A stretch of 64,000 nucleotides of DNA from QWHO01 sp039809865 (GTDB lineage Bacteria > Vulcanimicrobiota > Xenobia > Xenobiales > QWHO01), in contig JBDHVW010000030.1 in assembly GCA_039809865.1 (NCBI GenBank), positions 1 to 64,000 on the forward strand, written 5' to 3'. A program made the position numbers and the translations under genes. Positions 1-8,359 of the stretch are shown one piece after another. The notes beneath the pieces are model-generated. The model saw only the letters and a list, made by a program, of their open reading frames with translations, did no database searches and was not told where the DNA came from. The stretch's first letter is position 1; every line of letters begins with the position of its first letter.

Positions 1-12
1 CCCTCCGCACAA

Positions 13-42
13 AGAAAAAAGCGGGGGCCGCACGGCCCCCGC
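13..42 (-). terminator. Intrinsic terminator of the protease operon
   Basis: On the minus strand a GC-rich hairpin (21-42, arms GCGGGGGCCG/CGGCCCCCGC) is followed by a run of T (complement of the A run at 13-20). It lies directly after the stop of the subtilase gene, so it closes that operon. Confidence 0.85.
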
Positions 43-56
43 ACCACGAGCTCCTT

Positions 57-1994
57 TTACTTCCGCTCGCCCAGCACGGCGATGTTCTTCAGCCCGATGC
101 CCTCGCGCGGACCCGACAACCGGGTCACCAGGTTGAACTGGAAGCGCACGTTCTTGCCGTCGAAGGCGGACAGGTCGACCTCGCGCGGACCCCAGTCCGA
201 CTGGCCGGTCAGGCTGGCCACGGGGCTCCAGGTCTGCCCGTCGCGGCTGGCCTGAATCCACAGGACATCCTCCTCCTGCAGCCCCAGCCGCGCGTCGAAC
301 ACGAGCGTGGCATTCGCGATGCCCTTGAGCGAGATGGGCGGGCTGGCCAGCATGCTGGTCCGTCCCGGAATCGCGCTCTCCTGCCAGGCGCCCTGGGCGT
401 CGCGCGCCCAGCCGCCCTCGATGCTCCAGCCCTTGCCGTCGTCCTGGAAGGCGGCCTGCGAGGCCCGCACGGTCCCCTGCGCGGTCACCATCGGCGAGAC
501 GTTGCCCACGTTGTCGTAAGCCTTCAGGGCCACGTGCAGGGGCTGCGCCTGGCTGCCCGGGCGCACCGGCACCACGGCCGTCTCGCGGCTCCCGGCCGCC
601 CGCGGACCGCTCACCGGCACGCGCCGCGCCTGCTCGAAATTCTCCTCGGTAATCGGACGGTCGCTCACGCGCAGCTCGTAGTAAGCCGCCGTGCCCGAAG
701 TCCCGTCATCGCCCGGAGCCTTCCAGCCCAGCGTCAGGCTGCGCGAATCGCTGGCCGATACCGCCAGTCCGCCCGGCGCCGAGGGAGCCACGCTGTCGTT
801 CTCCAGGCTGTTGGCCGCGTTCAGGCGTCCGCCCGTGGCCACCACGCCCCGCAGCGACTCCACCTTGTCCGTACCCGCCAGCAGGCGGCCCCGGATCTCC
901 TCGTTGCTCGCGTTGGGATACACCGTGGCGATCAGCCCGGCCACCCCCGAGACGTGCGGACAGGCCATGCTCGTGCCGCTCAGCGCGGCCGTCCCGCCGC
1001 CCGGCACGGTGGACACGATGTCTCGCCCGGGCGCCGCCAGGTCGACCGTGGTCGCGCCGTAGTTCGAGAACCCGGCCCGCGAGTCGTCCGGCGTGGTCGC
1101 CGCCACGCTGATCATGTTCGGCATCTCGTAGGCGCTGGGGTAGTGCGGCTTGAGGTCGGTGTTGGTGCGGCTGTTCCCGGCCGCCGCGATGTGCAGCGCC
1201 GACGAGTTGGCGAACGCGTCCCGGATGGCCGGGTTGAACTGCGTCCCACCCCACGAGTTGGAGGTGATGCGCGCGCCCATCTTGTTGGCATACTCCAGCC
1301 CCTTGATGATGGCGGCGGCGTTGGTCGAGCCCTGGTCGTTGAAGATCTTGATCGGCATGATCTGGGCCTGCCAGTTGACGCCCACCACGCCCTGCCCGTT
1401 GTTCCCGATGGCTCCGATGGTCCCGGCGGTGTGCGTCCCGTGCCGGTGGCCGTCCTGGATGTTGCCGTTGCCCTCGTGCGGGTTGAACCCGTGCACGTCG
1501 TCCACGGCGCCGTTCCCGTCGTCATCGATGCCGTTGCCGGGGATCTCGGCCTTGTTGGTCCACAGGTTGGCCTGCAGGTCGGGGTGCTGCAGGTCGACGC
1601 CGGTGTCGAGCACGGCGATGATCGGCCCGGTGCGCGAGCCGGTGCTGACGGCCCAGGCCTCGGGAGCATGAATGGCGTTCATGCCCCACAGCGACGGGCT
1701 CAGATCGTTGGGCGTCTTCACCTCGTCGAGCTGGAAGATGTGGTTCGGCACGGCGTAGCTCACGCGCGGATCGTCGGCCAGCTTCTCCATGGCCTGCTCG
1801 GTGCTGACGCTCTCGGGCAGTTGCAGGTGCAGGACGGTATCCCCGCCCTCCACATGTCCCGCTCCCCCGAGCTCGAAGCGGTCGAGCACACTGGCCTCCA
1901 GCTCGGATACGACGTCGCCCTGCAGGCTGGCGCCGGGCTTGAGCTTGAGCAGTAGCTCGTGGGGTTGGTGGGCTCCCAGATCGGTGACTTTCAT
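57..1994 (-). CDS. Subtilisin-like serine protease (peptidase S8) with C-terminal Fn3-like and jelly-roll-like region
   Basis: 645 residues from the ATG at 1994, which has a GAGGAG ribosome site; the frame stays open upstream but runs through the preceding gene. The N-terminal ~95 residues resemble a subtilase propeptide. The catalytic triad is visible: Asp130 (AVLDTGVD), His185 (HRHGTHTAG) and Ser342 (SGTSMACPHVSG), with oxyanion Asn274 (AAAGNS). A fibronectin-III-like region (~402-500) and a beta-rich C-terminal region (~505-645) follow. No Sec signal peptide is visible, which is unusual for a subtilase with propeptide and points to a non-Sec route or intracellular action. It is last in a four-gene operon, 23 bp after the metallopeptidase gene. 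Family assignment is firm; substrate unknown. Confidence 0.95.
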   Translation of the reverse strand: MKVTDLGAHQPHELLLKLKPGASLQGDVVSELEASVLDRFELGGAGHVEGGDTVLHLQLPESVSTEQAMEKLADDPRVSYAVPNHIFQLDEVKTPNDLSPSLWGMNAIHAPEAWAVSTGSRTGPIIAVLDTGVDLQHPDLQANLWTNKAEIPGNGIDDDGNGAVDDVHGFNPHEGNGNIQDGHRHGTHTAGTIGAIGNNGQGVVGVNWQAQIMPIKIFNDQGSTNAAAIIKGLEYANKMGARITSNSWGGTQFNPAIRDAFANSSALHIAAAGNSRTNTDLKPHYPSAYEMPNMISVAATTPDDSRAGFSNYGATTVDLAAPGRDIVSTVPGGGTAALSGTSMACPHVSGVAGLIATVYPNASNEEIRGRLLAGTDKVESLRGVVATGGRLNAANSLENDSVAPSAPGGLAVSASDSRSLTLGWKAPGDDGTSGTAAYYELRVSDRPITEENFEQARRVPVSGPRAAGSRETAVVPVRPGSQAQPLHVALKAYDNVGNVSPMVTAQGTVRASQAAFQDDGKGWSIEGGWARDAQGAWQESAIPGRTSMLASPPISLKGIANATLVFDARLGLQEEDVLWIQASRDGQTWSPVASLTGQSDWGPREVDLSAFDGKNVRFQFNLVTRLSGPREGIGLKNIAVLGERK

Positions 1995-2017
1995 GGTCTT
2001 TCTCCTCGCAATATTTT

Positions 2018-3433
2018 TCAGATACCCGGGATGCGCACCAGCTTCTGGTGGCCTCCCCCCGTGCCCACGAGGTAACCCGCGTAGGGCTCCGCGGAGGCGG
2101 TCAACAGCTCCTCGCTCCCCTCGGGCCGGATGGCCCGCTGGCTCACCTCTTGCCGGGCCAGCTCGACCGACTCGGCGTCCACCGGCTCGTAGAGGCGGTG
2201 GAAGAGCTTGCCGTCGCGGTCGTAGCCCAGCGTCAGACTGGCGGCCAGGTCGGTAGAGGTGGTCTCGTTCAGCTGCACTTCCTGCACCGCGTCGTAGCGC
2301 AGGAACGTCTCTCCGTTCTTGTTGGTGACGGTCGACTCGAGCTGCATGCCGGCCGGCACGGTGTCGTCGAGCTGCTCCTCGGGGGCGGTGGGCAAGAGTC
2401 CGCGCCCGCCCATCACCTCGCGCAACAGCTGCCCGTGGCGCCCGCCCAGGTAGCGCTCGTCCGCTTTCACCATGGATTGCGCCATCTGCGAGAGCCGTTT
2501 GAGCCGGTTCGGGCCCAGCTCCACGCCGTGGGCGCAGAGGCTCTGCAGGCTGTCGCGGGCGGCCACGATGGCCTGACGGGCGTCCTGGCCCGACTGCATG
2601 TTCTCCTCGGTCATGCGAGCCATCAGCTCCCAGCACGCGCCGGTGAAGATGCGTCCGAAGCTGTGGGGCTCACGCGAGAGCACTTCAGGCGGGGCCTTGT
2701 CGGGCAGCCGCGAGGGATCCAGGTAGATGAAGTCGTTGTTGGCGTCGCGCATGGCCCAGTCTTCGGGCCGGCTGCTCTTGAGGTAGACGTGGTTGATCCC
2801 GGCCGACATCTCCTCGGCCAGTTTGGCCACCTGGTTGGGGCGGCGCAGGTCCCCGGCGGTTTCGGCCACCAGGGCGGTCAGCACGTTCTCGTCGTGGAGG
2901 CTGGTCAGGATGGCCGCCAGGTCTCCGAACGACTCGTGGAACGCGGCCGCCTGCTCGCTGCCGAACCAGCCCACCAGGCCGGGCTTGAGCGCGTCCAGCA
3001 CGGCGTGCCCGGTCTCGTGGCTCACCACGTCCAGGGACTCGCTGCCGGCCACGGTTTTCTTGGCCACGGGGTCGACTCCGTCGAAGAAGTTGATGGAGTG
3101 GTCCTGCCGCAGGTAGAAGGCGTTGAAGCCCTCTCCATAGTGGGGGTGGATCGCGAGCTTACCCCGGAAGGCCCAGGGGATCTCGTGGCCGAGCTCGTCC
3201 TCGAACAGGCGCAGGGTGCGGGTGGCGCAGGCCATCGAGTTGGTCTGTTGCATCTCGCGGCTGCCGGGGGGGAAGATGTAGTTGCCCTGGGCGTCCGGCC
3301 GGGCCGGCTCGCCGTCATCCATCTTGATGCGGGGTCCTTCGAGGCGGTCGCCCACCTCGCTCCGGTCCAGGCTCATCTCGGCCGGGCGGCTCGCTTTGGG
3401 GTCTTGCGGATAGTAGCTGACGCGGATCTTCAT
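2018..3433 (-). CDS. Gluzincin metallopeptidase, thermolysin (M4/M36-like) fold
   Basis: 471 residues from the ATG at 3433. The zinc site is HETGH at residues 139-143, followed 24 residues later by HESFGD with Glu167 as the expected third ligand; this HExxH plus downstream E(S/A)FxD arrangement is that of the thermolysin/fungalysin clan. Neither a signal peptide nor a classical propeptide is visible; the first ~60 residues are charged and Pro-rich. The C-terminal third has no recognisable domain. Only 4 bp separate it from the preceding gene and 23 bp from the subtilase, so the two endopeptidases are co-transcribed and probably exported together. M4 versus M36 cannot be settled by eye. Confidence 0.85.
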   Translation of the reverse strand: MKIRVSYYPQDPKASRPAEMSLDRSEVGDRLEGPRIKMDDGEPARPDAQGNYIFPPGSREMQQTNSMACATRTLRLFEDELGHEIPWAFRGKLAIHPHYGEGFNAFYLRQDHSINFFDGVDPVAKKTVAGSESLDVVSHETGHAVLDALKPGLVGWFGSEQAAAFHESFGDLAAILTSLHDENVLTALVAETAGDLRRPNQVAKLAEEMSAGINHVYLKSSRPEDWAMRDANNDFIYLDPSRLPDKAPPEVLSREPHSFGRIFTGACWELMARMTEENMQSGQDARQAIVAARDSLQSLCAHGVELGPNRLKRLSQMAQSMVKADERYLGGRHGQLLREVMGGRGLLPTAPEEQLDDTVPAGMQLESTVTNKNGETFLRYDAVQEVQLNETTSTDLAASLTLGYDRDGKLFHRLYEPVDAESVELARQEVSQRAIRPEGSEELLTASAEPYAGYLVGTGGGHQKLVRIPGI

Positions 3434-3437
3434 TGTC

Positions 3438-3812
3438 TCAACCTTTCAGTGTGTCCGTGAGGAACTGGTCGTAGCTCATGACGAAGTCGACGGAGTGCTC
3501 GGCGGCGCTGGCGGCGCCATTCTGGTAGCCGTCGCGGGCGCCTTCGTAGGCGCCCGCGACGAATCCGAGCCCCGCAGCCAAAGGCGTGGCCAGGGCGGCC
3601 GCGGCGGGGATGATCAGGGAGGCGGAGGCTTTGTAAGCCAGGGTCTTCTCCGAGCTCCACAGGTCACAATAGGCTTTGGTGACGGCCCGGGGAGTGTGGA
3701 TGAGGGTGGCGCCTCCCAGGCCCACGCTGTCCACCACCGCTCCCACGACCGAGCCCGCCACGCCGTGGGCGATGCGCACGGGGGCGGGGGCGAACGAGGA
3801 CTCGATCTTCAC
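3438..3812 (-). CDS. Small Ala/Gly-rich hydrophobic protein, protease operon
   Basis: 124 residues, start ATG at 3812 overlapping the previous stop (ATGA, 3809-3812). No known family recognised. The middle (~residues 55-95) is strongly hydrophobic and rich in Ala and Gly with small-residue spacing, suggesting one or two membrane-inserting helices; the ends are polar. It resembles its upstream neighbour in composition (Gly-Leu-Gly-Phe-Val-Ala-Gly here, Gly-Leu-Gly-Leu-Val-Ala-Gly-Tyr there), so the two may be distant paralogues or partner subunits. Its place ahead of two signal-less proteases suggests a role in their export, stabilisation or membrane association, which is inference only. Confidence 0.8.
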   Translation of the reverse strand: MKIESSFAPAPVRIAHGVAGSVVGAVVDSVGLGGATLIHTPRAVTKAYCDLWSSEKTLAYKASASLIIPAAAALATPLAAGLGFVAGAYEGARDGYQNGAASAAEHSVDFVMSYDQFLTDTLKG

Positions 3813-4324
3813 GGCTGCACCTCGCGCCAGATGCTGCGGGCCGCGTCCCGGGCCAGCTTGAACGGCTGCAGGGCGACGGTGTCGACCACTTCCTTGGGGT
3901 GGTCGTAGAGCATTTTTCCGGCCAGCAGCGTGTAGCCGCCGGTGCTGAGAAAGGCGCCCACGAGCGGGCTGGAGACGGCGGCCACGGCCAGGAGGCTGAC
4001 CGAGACGCCCATGTGCAGGGCTCCGTCGAGCACCTGGTGGATGTCGCTCGTCTGCATTCCCTCGCGCACCTCGCCGTAGCCGGCCACGAGACCCAGTCCG
4101 CCCACGAGGCTGCCGACCAGCTTGCCCGCCGCGGGGCTCAGCACGCCCGGCGTGGAGGCGGCCAGGGCCGCTCCGAACAGGAGGTCGCGCTTGGCGCTGC
4201 GGGCGCTGTCGCGGAAGAGCCGGTCGGGCTCGGGTTTGGGCTCGGGCTCGGGCATCGGTGCCGGGGGCGGCTCGGCCTGCTGGCGCGCGGCGGCGCGGGG
4301 GAGCAAGGATTGGCTGATGATCAC
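3809..4324 (-). CDS. Pro-rich N-terminus/hydrophobic-core protein, first gene of the protease operon
   Basis: 171 residues from a GTG start at 4324; GAGGAGG lies 13-19 nt upstream, which is rather far. Residues ~15-35 are a Pro/Glu-rich stretch (PEPEPKPEP) and residues ~47-145 alternate Gly/Ala-rich hydrophobic segments, probably helical hairpins. No family recognised and no Sec signal peptide. It overlaps the next gene by 4 bp and so is translationally coupled. The first residues (MIIS) match those of the large unknown protein starting at 48208, perhaps by chance. A pair of 11-bp direct repeats lies 55-77 bp upstream. Confidence 0.8.
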   Translation of the reverse strand: MIISQSLLPRAAARQQAEPPPAPMPEPEPKPEPDRLFRDSARSAKRDLLFGAALAASTPGVLSPAAGKLVGSLVGGLGLVAGYGEVREGMQTSDIHQVLDGALHMGVSVSLLAVAAVSSPLVGAFLSTGGYTLLAGKMLYDHPKEVVDTVALQPFKLARDAARSIWREVQP

Positions 4325-4364
4325 GGTCGGGGGTCCTCCTCGGAAGTTTCTCTGCCGGGAGAAT

Positions 4365-4434
4365 GCCTTACCCCCGCCACCCGACCGTCATCCGACCGTC
4401 ACGCTGGCGCCGCCCCTGTGAACGAAAAGCAACC
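4365..4434 (-). promoter_or_regulatory. Probable promoter/operator with 11-bp direct repeats upstream of the protease operon
   Basis: Reading the minus strand, GTTGC and GTTCAC (4434-4418) are spaced 11 bp apart, then TGACGGTCGG occurs twice with an exact 11-bp period (4401-4380), then TAAGGC (4370-4365) could be a -10. Two repeat types with helical phasing before one gene suggest an activator site. The spacing to the -10 differs from that at 37.1 and 45.4 kb, so membership in the same regulon is uncertain. Confidence 0.35.
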
Positions 4435-4554
4435 GGATTTTTCAGTGCTGGTAGATTCGAACTTCACCGGACTTCTCGAGGCCGTGGGTGGGGACTCGAC
4501 CCGTTAGCGAAGGAGGCCGGAAATTTTCCCCTCTCGAACTTCGACCGGACCCTC

Positions 4555-5646
4555 ATGATCCGCATCCTTCTCATCCTCGTGCTGGCGGGAGTGGCGGCCG
4601 CCGTCCCAAGACTGCAGCCGATCCGTTCCCTGACCGTGCCCTACTCTCCGAGCCTGGCTTTGAGCTCCGATGGCCGGTGGCTGGCCATCGCCTCCGAGGG
4701 ACGGCTGCGCATCGTCGACCTGAACACCGGGCGCCGCGTTCTGGAGGCCCCCGTGGTCGACCAGGACCAGAGCTCACCGTGCGCGTTCGCTCCCGGCCTG
4801 TGCGCGGTGGTCTCGGGGGGCAAGTTGACGCTCTACGGCCTTCCCGGTTGGCGTCCGACTCTCTCCCTGGCGGCCGATGGCCACCCGCAATTCAGCGGGG
4901 ACGGCGTGTTCGTCACGTCCGGAAGCAAGGTTTTTCGGGTGACTGATGGAGCGCCCGTCCAGGTTCCCGAGATGACGCGCGGACTCATGAGCTCCACCGG
5001 CCACAGGATGCTGGCCTGCACCCCCACTCGGGCCACGCTGGTCGACCTGGAGACCGGTGCCGTCCTGGGCCGTGTGCGGACTTTGACCGAGGGGGACCGC
5101 CCCGTGCTTTCGCCCGACGGTTCTCGCTTCGCGGTGCTGCGGGGGGGACAGGTGGTGCTGGATGAGGCCGCGCTGAGGGTGGAGCGCTACGTGGACGATG
5201 TCGTCCTGAGCCCCGGTTGGATGGCGGTGTACTGGACCGAGGGCGGGGAGGCGAATCACCAGTTCACGAGACTCTACGGACTGGACGGCCACCCTCTCGG
5301 TCGGGTCTACGACCAGGCCTTGCGTCCGGCCGCCGATTCCGAGCCTGTGTGTCCGGGTCCGGTCTCCTTCGCGGGCGGTCTGGCCATCGCTCTGCCCGAG
5401 TCTCTCGTGCTGCTGGATGCGAGCCTGCGCGAGCAGTCGTTCCCCCATCCGCACTGGTACGGCCCGATGGTGGCCGTCGGGCCGTTGCTGGTGACCACGG
5501 CCGAAAGGCAGCTTCAGCTCTGGAGCCCGCGCGGGCGGGTAAGCGAGACTCCCCTTCCGTTTCGCCCCACGGCCATGCTGGCGCGGGGTTCGACCGTCGT
5601 GCTCCACGCCGATGACCGGATCGCGGTGTTCCGAGTCAAGTACTGA
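4555..5646 (+). CDS. Secreted WD40/beta-propeller-like protein
   Basis: 363 residues from the ATG at 4555, chosen because it starts a clear signal peptide (MIRILLILVLAGVAAA); the frame is open further upstream but without a better start. The mature part is a chain of short beta-rich repeats with YVTN/WD-like phrases (SSDGRWLAIAS, LSPDGSRFAVL), about six or seven blades. Such propellers are scaffolds or carbohydrate/peptide binders; no catalytic signature. No strong Shine-Dalgarno sequence precedes it. It stands alone between two minus-strand loci. Specific function unknown. Confidence 0.8.
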   Translation: MIRILLILVLAGVAAAVPRLQPIRSLTVPYSPSLALSSDGRWLAIASEGRLRIVDLNTGRRVLEAPVVDQDQSSPCAFAPGLCAVVSGGKLTLYGLPGWRPTLSLAADGHPQFSGDGVFVTSGSKVFRVTDGAPVQVPEMTRGLMSSTGHRMLACTPTRATLVDLETGAVLGRVRTLTEGDRPVLSPDGSRFAVLRGGQVVLDEAALRVERYVDDVVLSPGWMAVYWTEGGEANHQFTRLYGLDGHPLGRVYDQALRPAADSEPVCPGPVSFAGGLAIALPESLVLLDASLREQSFPHPHWYGPMVAVGPLLVTTAERQLQLWSPRGRVSETPLPFRPTAMLARGSTVVLHADDRIAVFRVKY

Positions 5647-5743
5647 CCACCAGGTAGACGGACGCGGTCGTGGCACCGTTCAGAGTAATAACCCGGTCCA
5701 CCATCCTGTAGAGTCGGTCCGCGGCGACGAACGTCTTGGAGGC
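5636..5743 (-). pseudogene. Remnant of a duplicated beta-propeller gene end
   Basis: A 35-codon open stretch without a start ends in TGA at 5636. It contains VAADRLY, matching the DVAADRLYIL phrase of the neighbouring propeller protein, and the DNA around 5709-5730 resembles that around 6528-6550. It looks like the decayed end of a duplicated copy. Apart from this I see nothing in 5647-5771. Confidence 0.35.
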
Positions 5744-5771
5744 CACGGAACGTAGCTCAAAATGAGCTCTC

Positions 5772-7814
5772 TCAGCGAGTGTAATCCACCGCCACCCCAT
5801 TTAGGACTGGGGACAGGAGCGGCACCCGTAGGTCGGGCGTGGACGAGGTCGAGCCGGCGTTGAAGAAGGTCAGGTCCATCAACCCGAGGGACAGCGTCCG
5901 GTTGGTCAGCGGATCGAACACGGCGTGGGTAGTGGGCAGGTTCTGGTTGCGAACCACCAGTTGGTCGGCCGGCACGTCGCCGAGCACGCCCGTGCGGCTG
6001 CCGTTGCTCAGAAAGGTGGCCATCGACGAATCTCTATCTATCACGACAAGTGCCGCATCGTTGGCCTCGCCGGCCTGGCCACCTCGGGAGGTGTCGAACA
6101 GAACGGAGTAGTCGGAAAGCAGCCCGGTAAACGGATTGGCGCCCTGCAGGCGGCGGACGGGAACGGTCAGCCCGTTGGCAGTGCTGGCCGACCCGACCAC
6201 GGCTACCTCTTGCTCGATGCTACTAGCACGGGAAATATAGAGCTCGTCGCGGCGCACGTCCAACCGGAGGTCCTGAACATTCAGGCTGGTGGTAGAGGTC
6301 GTGATGGTGCGGTGCGGAATCTGGGTCAGGTCCCCGTCGAGCGTATCCAGGTTGTCCCAGACCAGGGTCTCTCCAAACCTCCCCAGGTAGAGCTTACGGC
6401 GCATGAAGTCGATCTCCATGCATTTCGGGTTAAGACCTGGCAGGCTCAGCGTCCGCGGGGCAATCGTGCTGTCCTGGACCAGCGTGCTGACCCGGTCGAT
6501 CACATGGACCTTGCTGCCCTGCAGAATGTAGAGTCGGTCTGCCGCGACGTCCAGTCGCAAGTCGTCGGGTACCGCACCGCTAGTGAAGTGGGGCTCGAAG
6601 CTCGCCAGTTGGACCCCGGTGAGGCCATCGAAACAGAGGACACGCTGGGATGTTGCAACGAGCCCCACGCTATAAACCCGGCCATTGGTCGGCACGTTGG
6701 CCGAATAGACATCCAGATTCGTGTTGAGGTTGTTGGGCACGAGCTTGGAGTCGGCCGAGGCAAAGGCGACCCGGCGGCCGTTGCCCGACAAAGCGGGCAG
6801 CGAGTCGGCGCTCTGCTCGGCTCCCCCGATAACCGCGGTGCCATCGTCGGAGACGTTGACCCGGCTGGTCTGGCCTGTGGCCAGGTTGCGGACGAAGACG
6901 TCCACCTTGCCGTTGAGGTCGTTGGGGACGATATCGGCCCGGTCGGAGAGAAAACTCAAGATGCGTCCGTCGTTGGAGAGGTCGACGCGGCCGACCAGCC
7001 CGACTCCGATGGGGATCAGGTCGATGGTCTGGTTGATCTGGTCGATGACGGCGGGCCGGGCGTTGGGGGCGCTGGCCACGATAAAGCGTCCGTCCGGGCT
7101 GATCTCGCTGTTGACGAGGCCCTGGTTGACGGCCAGCCGGGTCGTGCTGCCCGCCACCCGGTCGCGCAGGTAGGTCCCCCGGGTGCCCCCGGCGATCAGG
7201 TCGGTGGCCCGCGAGGAGAACACGACGAAACGCCCGTCGCCCGAGACGCTGGGGAAGCCGCTGTCGGCGTTGGCAAAACCTCCCGAAGTGCTGCGGCTGA
7301 TGAGGTCGAAGGAGCTGGTATTGAAGTCGAAGAGCACCACCTGGGACACGCCGTCGATGACGGTCGAGAAGACGACTTTACTGCCGTCGTTCGAAAGCCG
7401 CGGAACCGAGCCCCCGTTAATGGTCTTGCCCTGCAGGGTGCCGGTTGCCTCCAGGGTCTGGCCGAGGGTGCGGTCGCGGCGGAAAACCCTGCCGGCGCCG
7501 CCCCGGGCTCCCAGCCGGAAGGAGACGAATCGGCCATTGCCGGAGAGGTCCGGGTCCGACTTGTCCAACCGCAGGCGCGAGCCGTCCGGGGCCTGGGCGC
7601 TCACCCGGCTCAGGGTCGAGGTCCGGCGGTCGCGCACCATGATTTCGCGGGTGCTGACGCCGGTCAGGCTGGGGGCGCTGCATGCAAAGGCTACCAGGCG
7701 GGCGTCAACCGAAAACACCGGTTGGGTGGACTCGCCATCGGAAGGCTGGCCATTGGAGCCCACGCTCAGGAGGCCGATCTCGCTGGTGTTGCCGCGCGCG
7801 ACCAGCTGCTGCAC
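5772..7814 (-). CDS. TolB/YVTN-like beta-propeller, probably the C-terminal part of a frameshifted lipoprotein
   Basis: 680 residues if begun at the GTG at 7814. The sequence is built of repeated propeller phrases: VSGDGRFVVFSS, LSNDGSKVVF, LSGNGRRVAFAS, SPDGRFIVAS, then a second region with NLDTLDGDL and repeated DLRLDV. These are TolB-type WD40-like (PD40) blades followed by YVTN-like blades. It has no signal peptide of its own and no good ribosome site. Its start overlaps the end of the upstream lipoprotein ORF by 49 bp in another frame, and restoring one base near 7825-7835 would give a single ~808-residue lipoprotein. I therefore read it as one gene broken by a 1-base loss. Confidence 0.75.
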   Translation of the reverse strand: MQQLVARGNTSEIGLLSVGSNGQPSDGESTQPVFSVDARLVAFACSAPSLTGVSTREIMVRDRRTSTLSRVSAQAPDGSRLRLDKSDPDLSGNGRFVSFRLGARGGAGRVFRRDRTLGQTLEATGTLQGKTINGGSVPRLSNDGSKVVFSTVIDGVSQVVLFDFNTSSFDLISRSTSGGFANADSGFPSVSGDGRFVVFSSRATDLIAGGTRGTYLRDRVAGSTTRLAVNQGLVNSEISPDGRFIVASAPNARPAVIDQINQTIDLIPIGVGLVGRVDLSNDGRILSFLSDRADIVPNDLNGKVDVFVRNLATGQTSRVNVSDDGTAVIGGAEQSADSLPALSGNGRRVAFASADSKLVPNNLNTNLDVYSANVPTNGRVYSVGLVATSQRVLCFDGLTGVQLASFEPHFTSGAVPDDLRLDVAADRLYILQGSKVHVIDRVSTLVQDSTIAPRTLSLPGLNPKCMEIDFMRRKLYLGRFGETLVWDNLDTLDGDLTQIPHRTITTSTTSLNVQDLRLDVRRDELYISRASSIEQEVAVVGSASTANGLTVPVRRLQGANPFTGLLSDYSVLFDTSRGGQAGEANDAALVVIDRDSSMATFLSNGSRTGVLGDVPADQLVVRNQNLPTTHAVFDPLTNRTLSLGLMDLTFFNAGSTSSTPDLRVPLLSPVLNGVAVDYTR

Positions 7815-8200
7815 CTCGATTGTCTGGGTCCGCTCAGCTCGACCTCTTGCACGAAGGAAGCCAGCACGTTGCCCTGGTCGTCCAGCCCTTCCACGACAAC
7901 CCGGATCGGGCCCAGCCGGATGGCGCCCAGGCTCAGCTCCTGCTGGTCGCCGGCGCGCGCCTGGACCCGCTCGGGAACGAGGTCGACAAAGCCGTCCTCA
8001 TCGGTCACGCTGATCCGATAGCTGACCACCGATGGGTTCAGCGGGTCGGCCGAGAAATCCAGTCGGAGCTGCACTTCGGCGGTCTGGACGACGGAGCTGG
8101 TCGGGACGGGTGCCGGGACGTTCGAGGAAGCCACGCCGTCCGCGCCGCCGCAGCTCCACAGACAAAGAGCTGCCAGAAGGAGCAGGATGGGTTTACGCAT
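7766..8200 (-). CDS. Lipoprotein signal and N-terminal domain of the frameshifted propeller protein
   Basis: 144 residues from the ATG at 8200. The N-terminus is a lipoprotein signal with lipobox LWSC (MRKPILLLLAALCLWSCGG); cleavage before Cys17 would anchor the product to a membrane. Residues ~35-125 look like an immunoglobulin-like beta domain (VQLRLDF, RISVTDEDGF, IRVVVEGLDDQGNVLASF). The last ~18 residues (Ser/Arg/Ala-rich) look like out-of-frame read-through, while the other frame continues into a propeller. This is best explained as the 5' part of one ~2.4-kb gene with a 1-base deletion, natural or artefactual. Confidence 0.7.
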   Translation of the reverse strand: MRKPILLLLAALCLWSCGGADGVASSNVPAPVPTSSVVQTAEVQLRLDFSADPLNPSVVSYRISVTDEDGFVDLVPERVQARAGDQQELSLGAIRLGPIRVVVEGLDDQGNVLASFVQEVELSGPRQSRCSSWSRAATPARSAS

Positions 8201-8359
8201 GGCGCTCGCTTCGTGGGCCTGTCGTCCAAAGCCTCTGACGCCCCTTCACGGCTGAATACGATGCCGGGAAAGGACCTCGGTGATCACGCCCGGGCTCGGT
8301 CGTGATGGACTGTTCCCCGACAAATCGGGCAGCGACTCGGCTCTCTGCACTCTCTCCTC

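Noticed and set aside
534..1955. Long open frame opposite the subtilase gene
   Set aside because: Antisense shadow in GC-rich sequence: His/Arg/Gly/Val-biased composition, no domain, and the other strand has a complete catalytic triad. The same applies to 2048-3460, 5925-8021, 11770-12954, 26283-28859 and 34000-35127.
4380..4401. TGACGGTCGG repeats as part of the GTTnAC regulon
   Set aside because: The repeat sequence differs and the spacing to a -10 does not match; kept only as a low-confidence local element.
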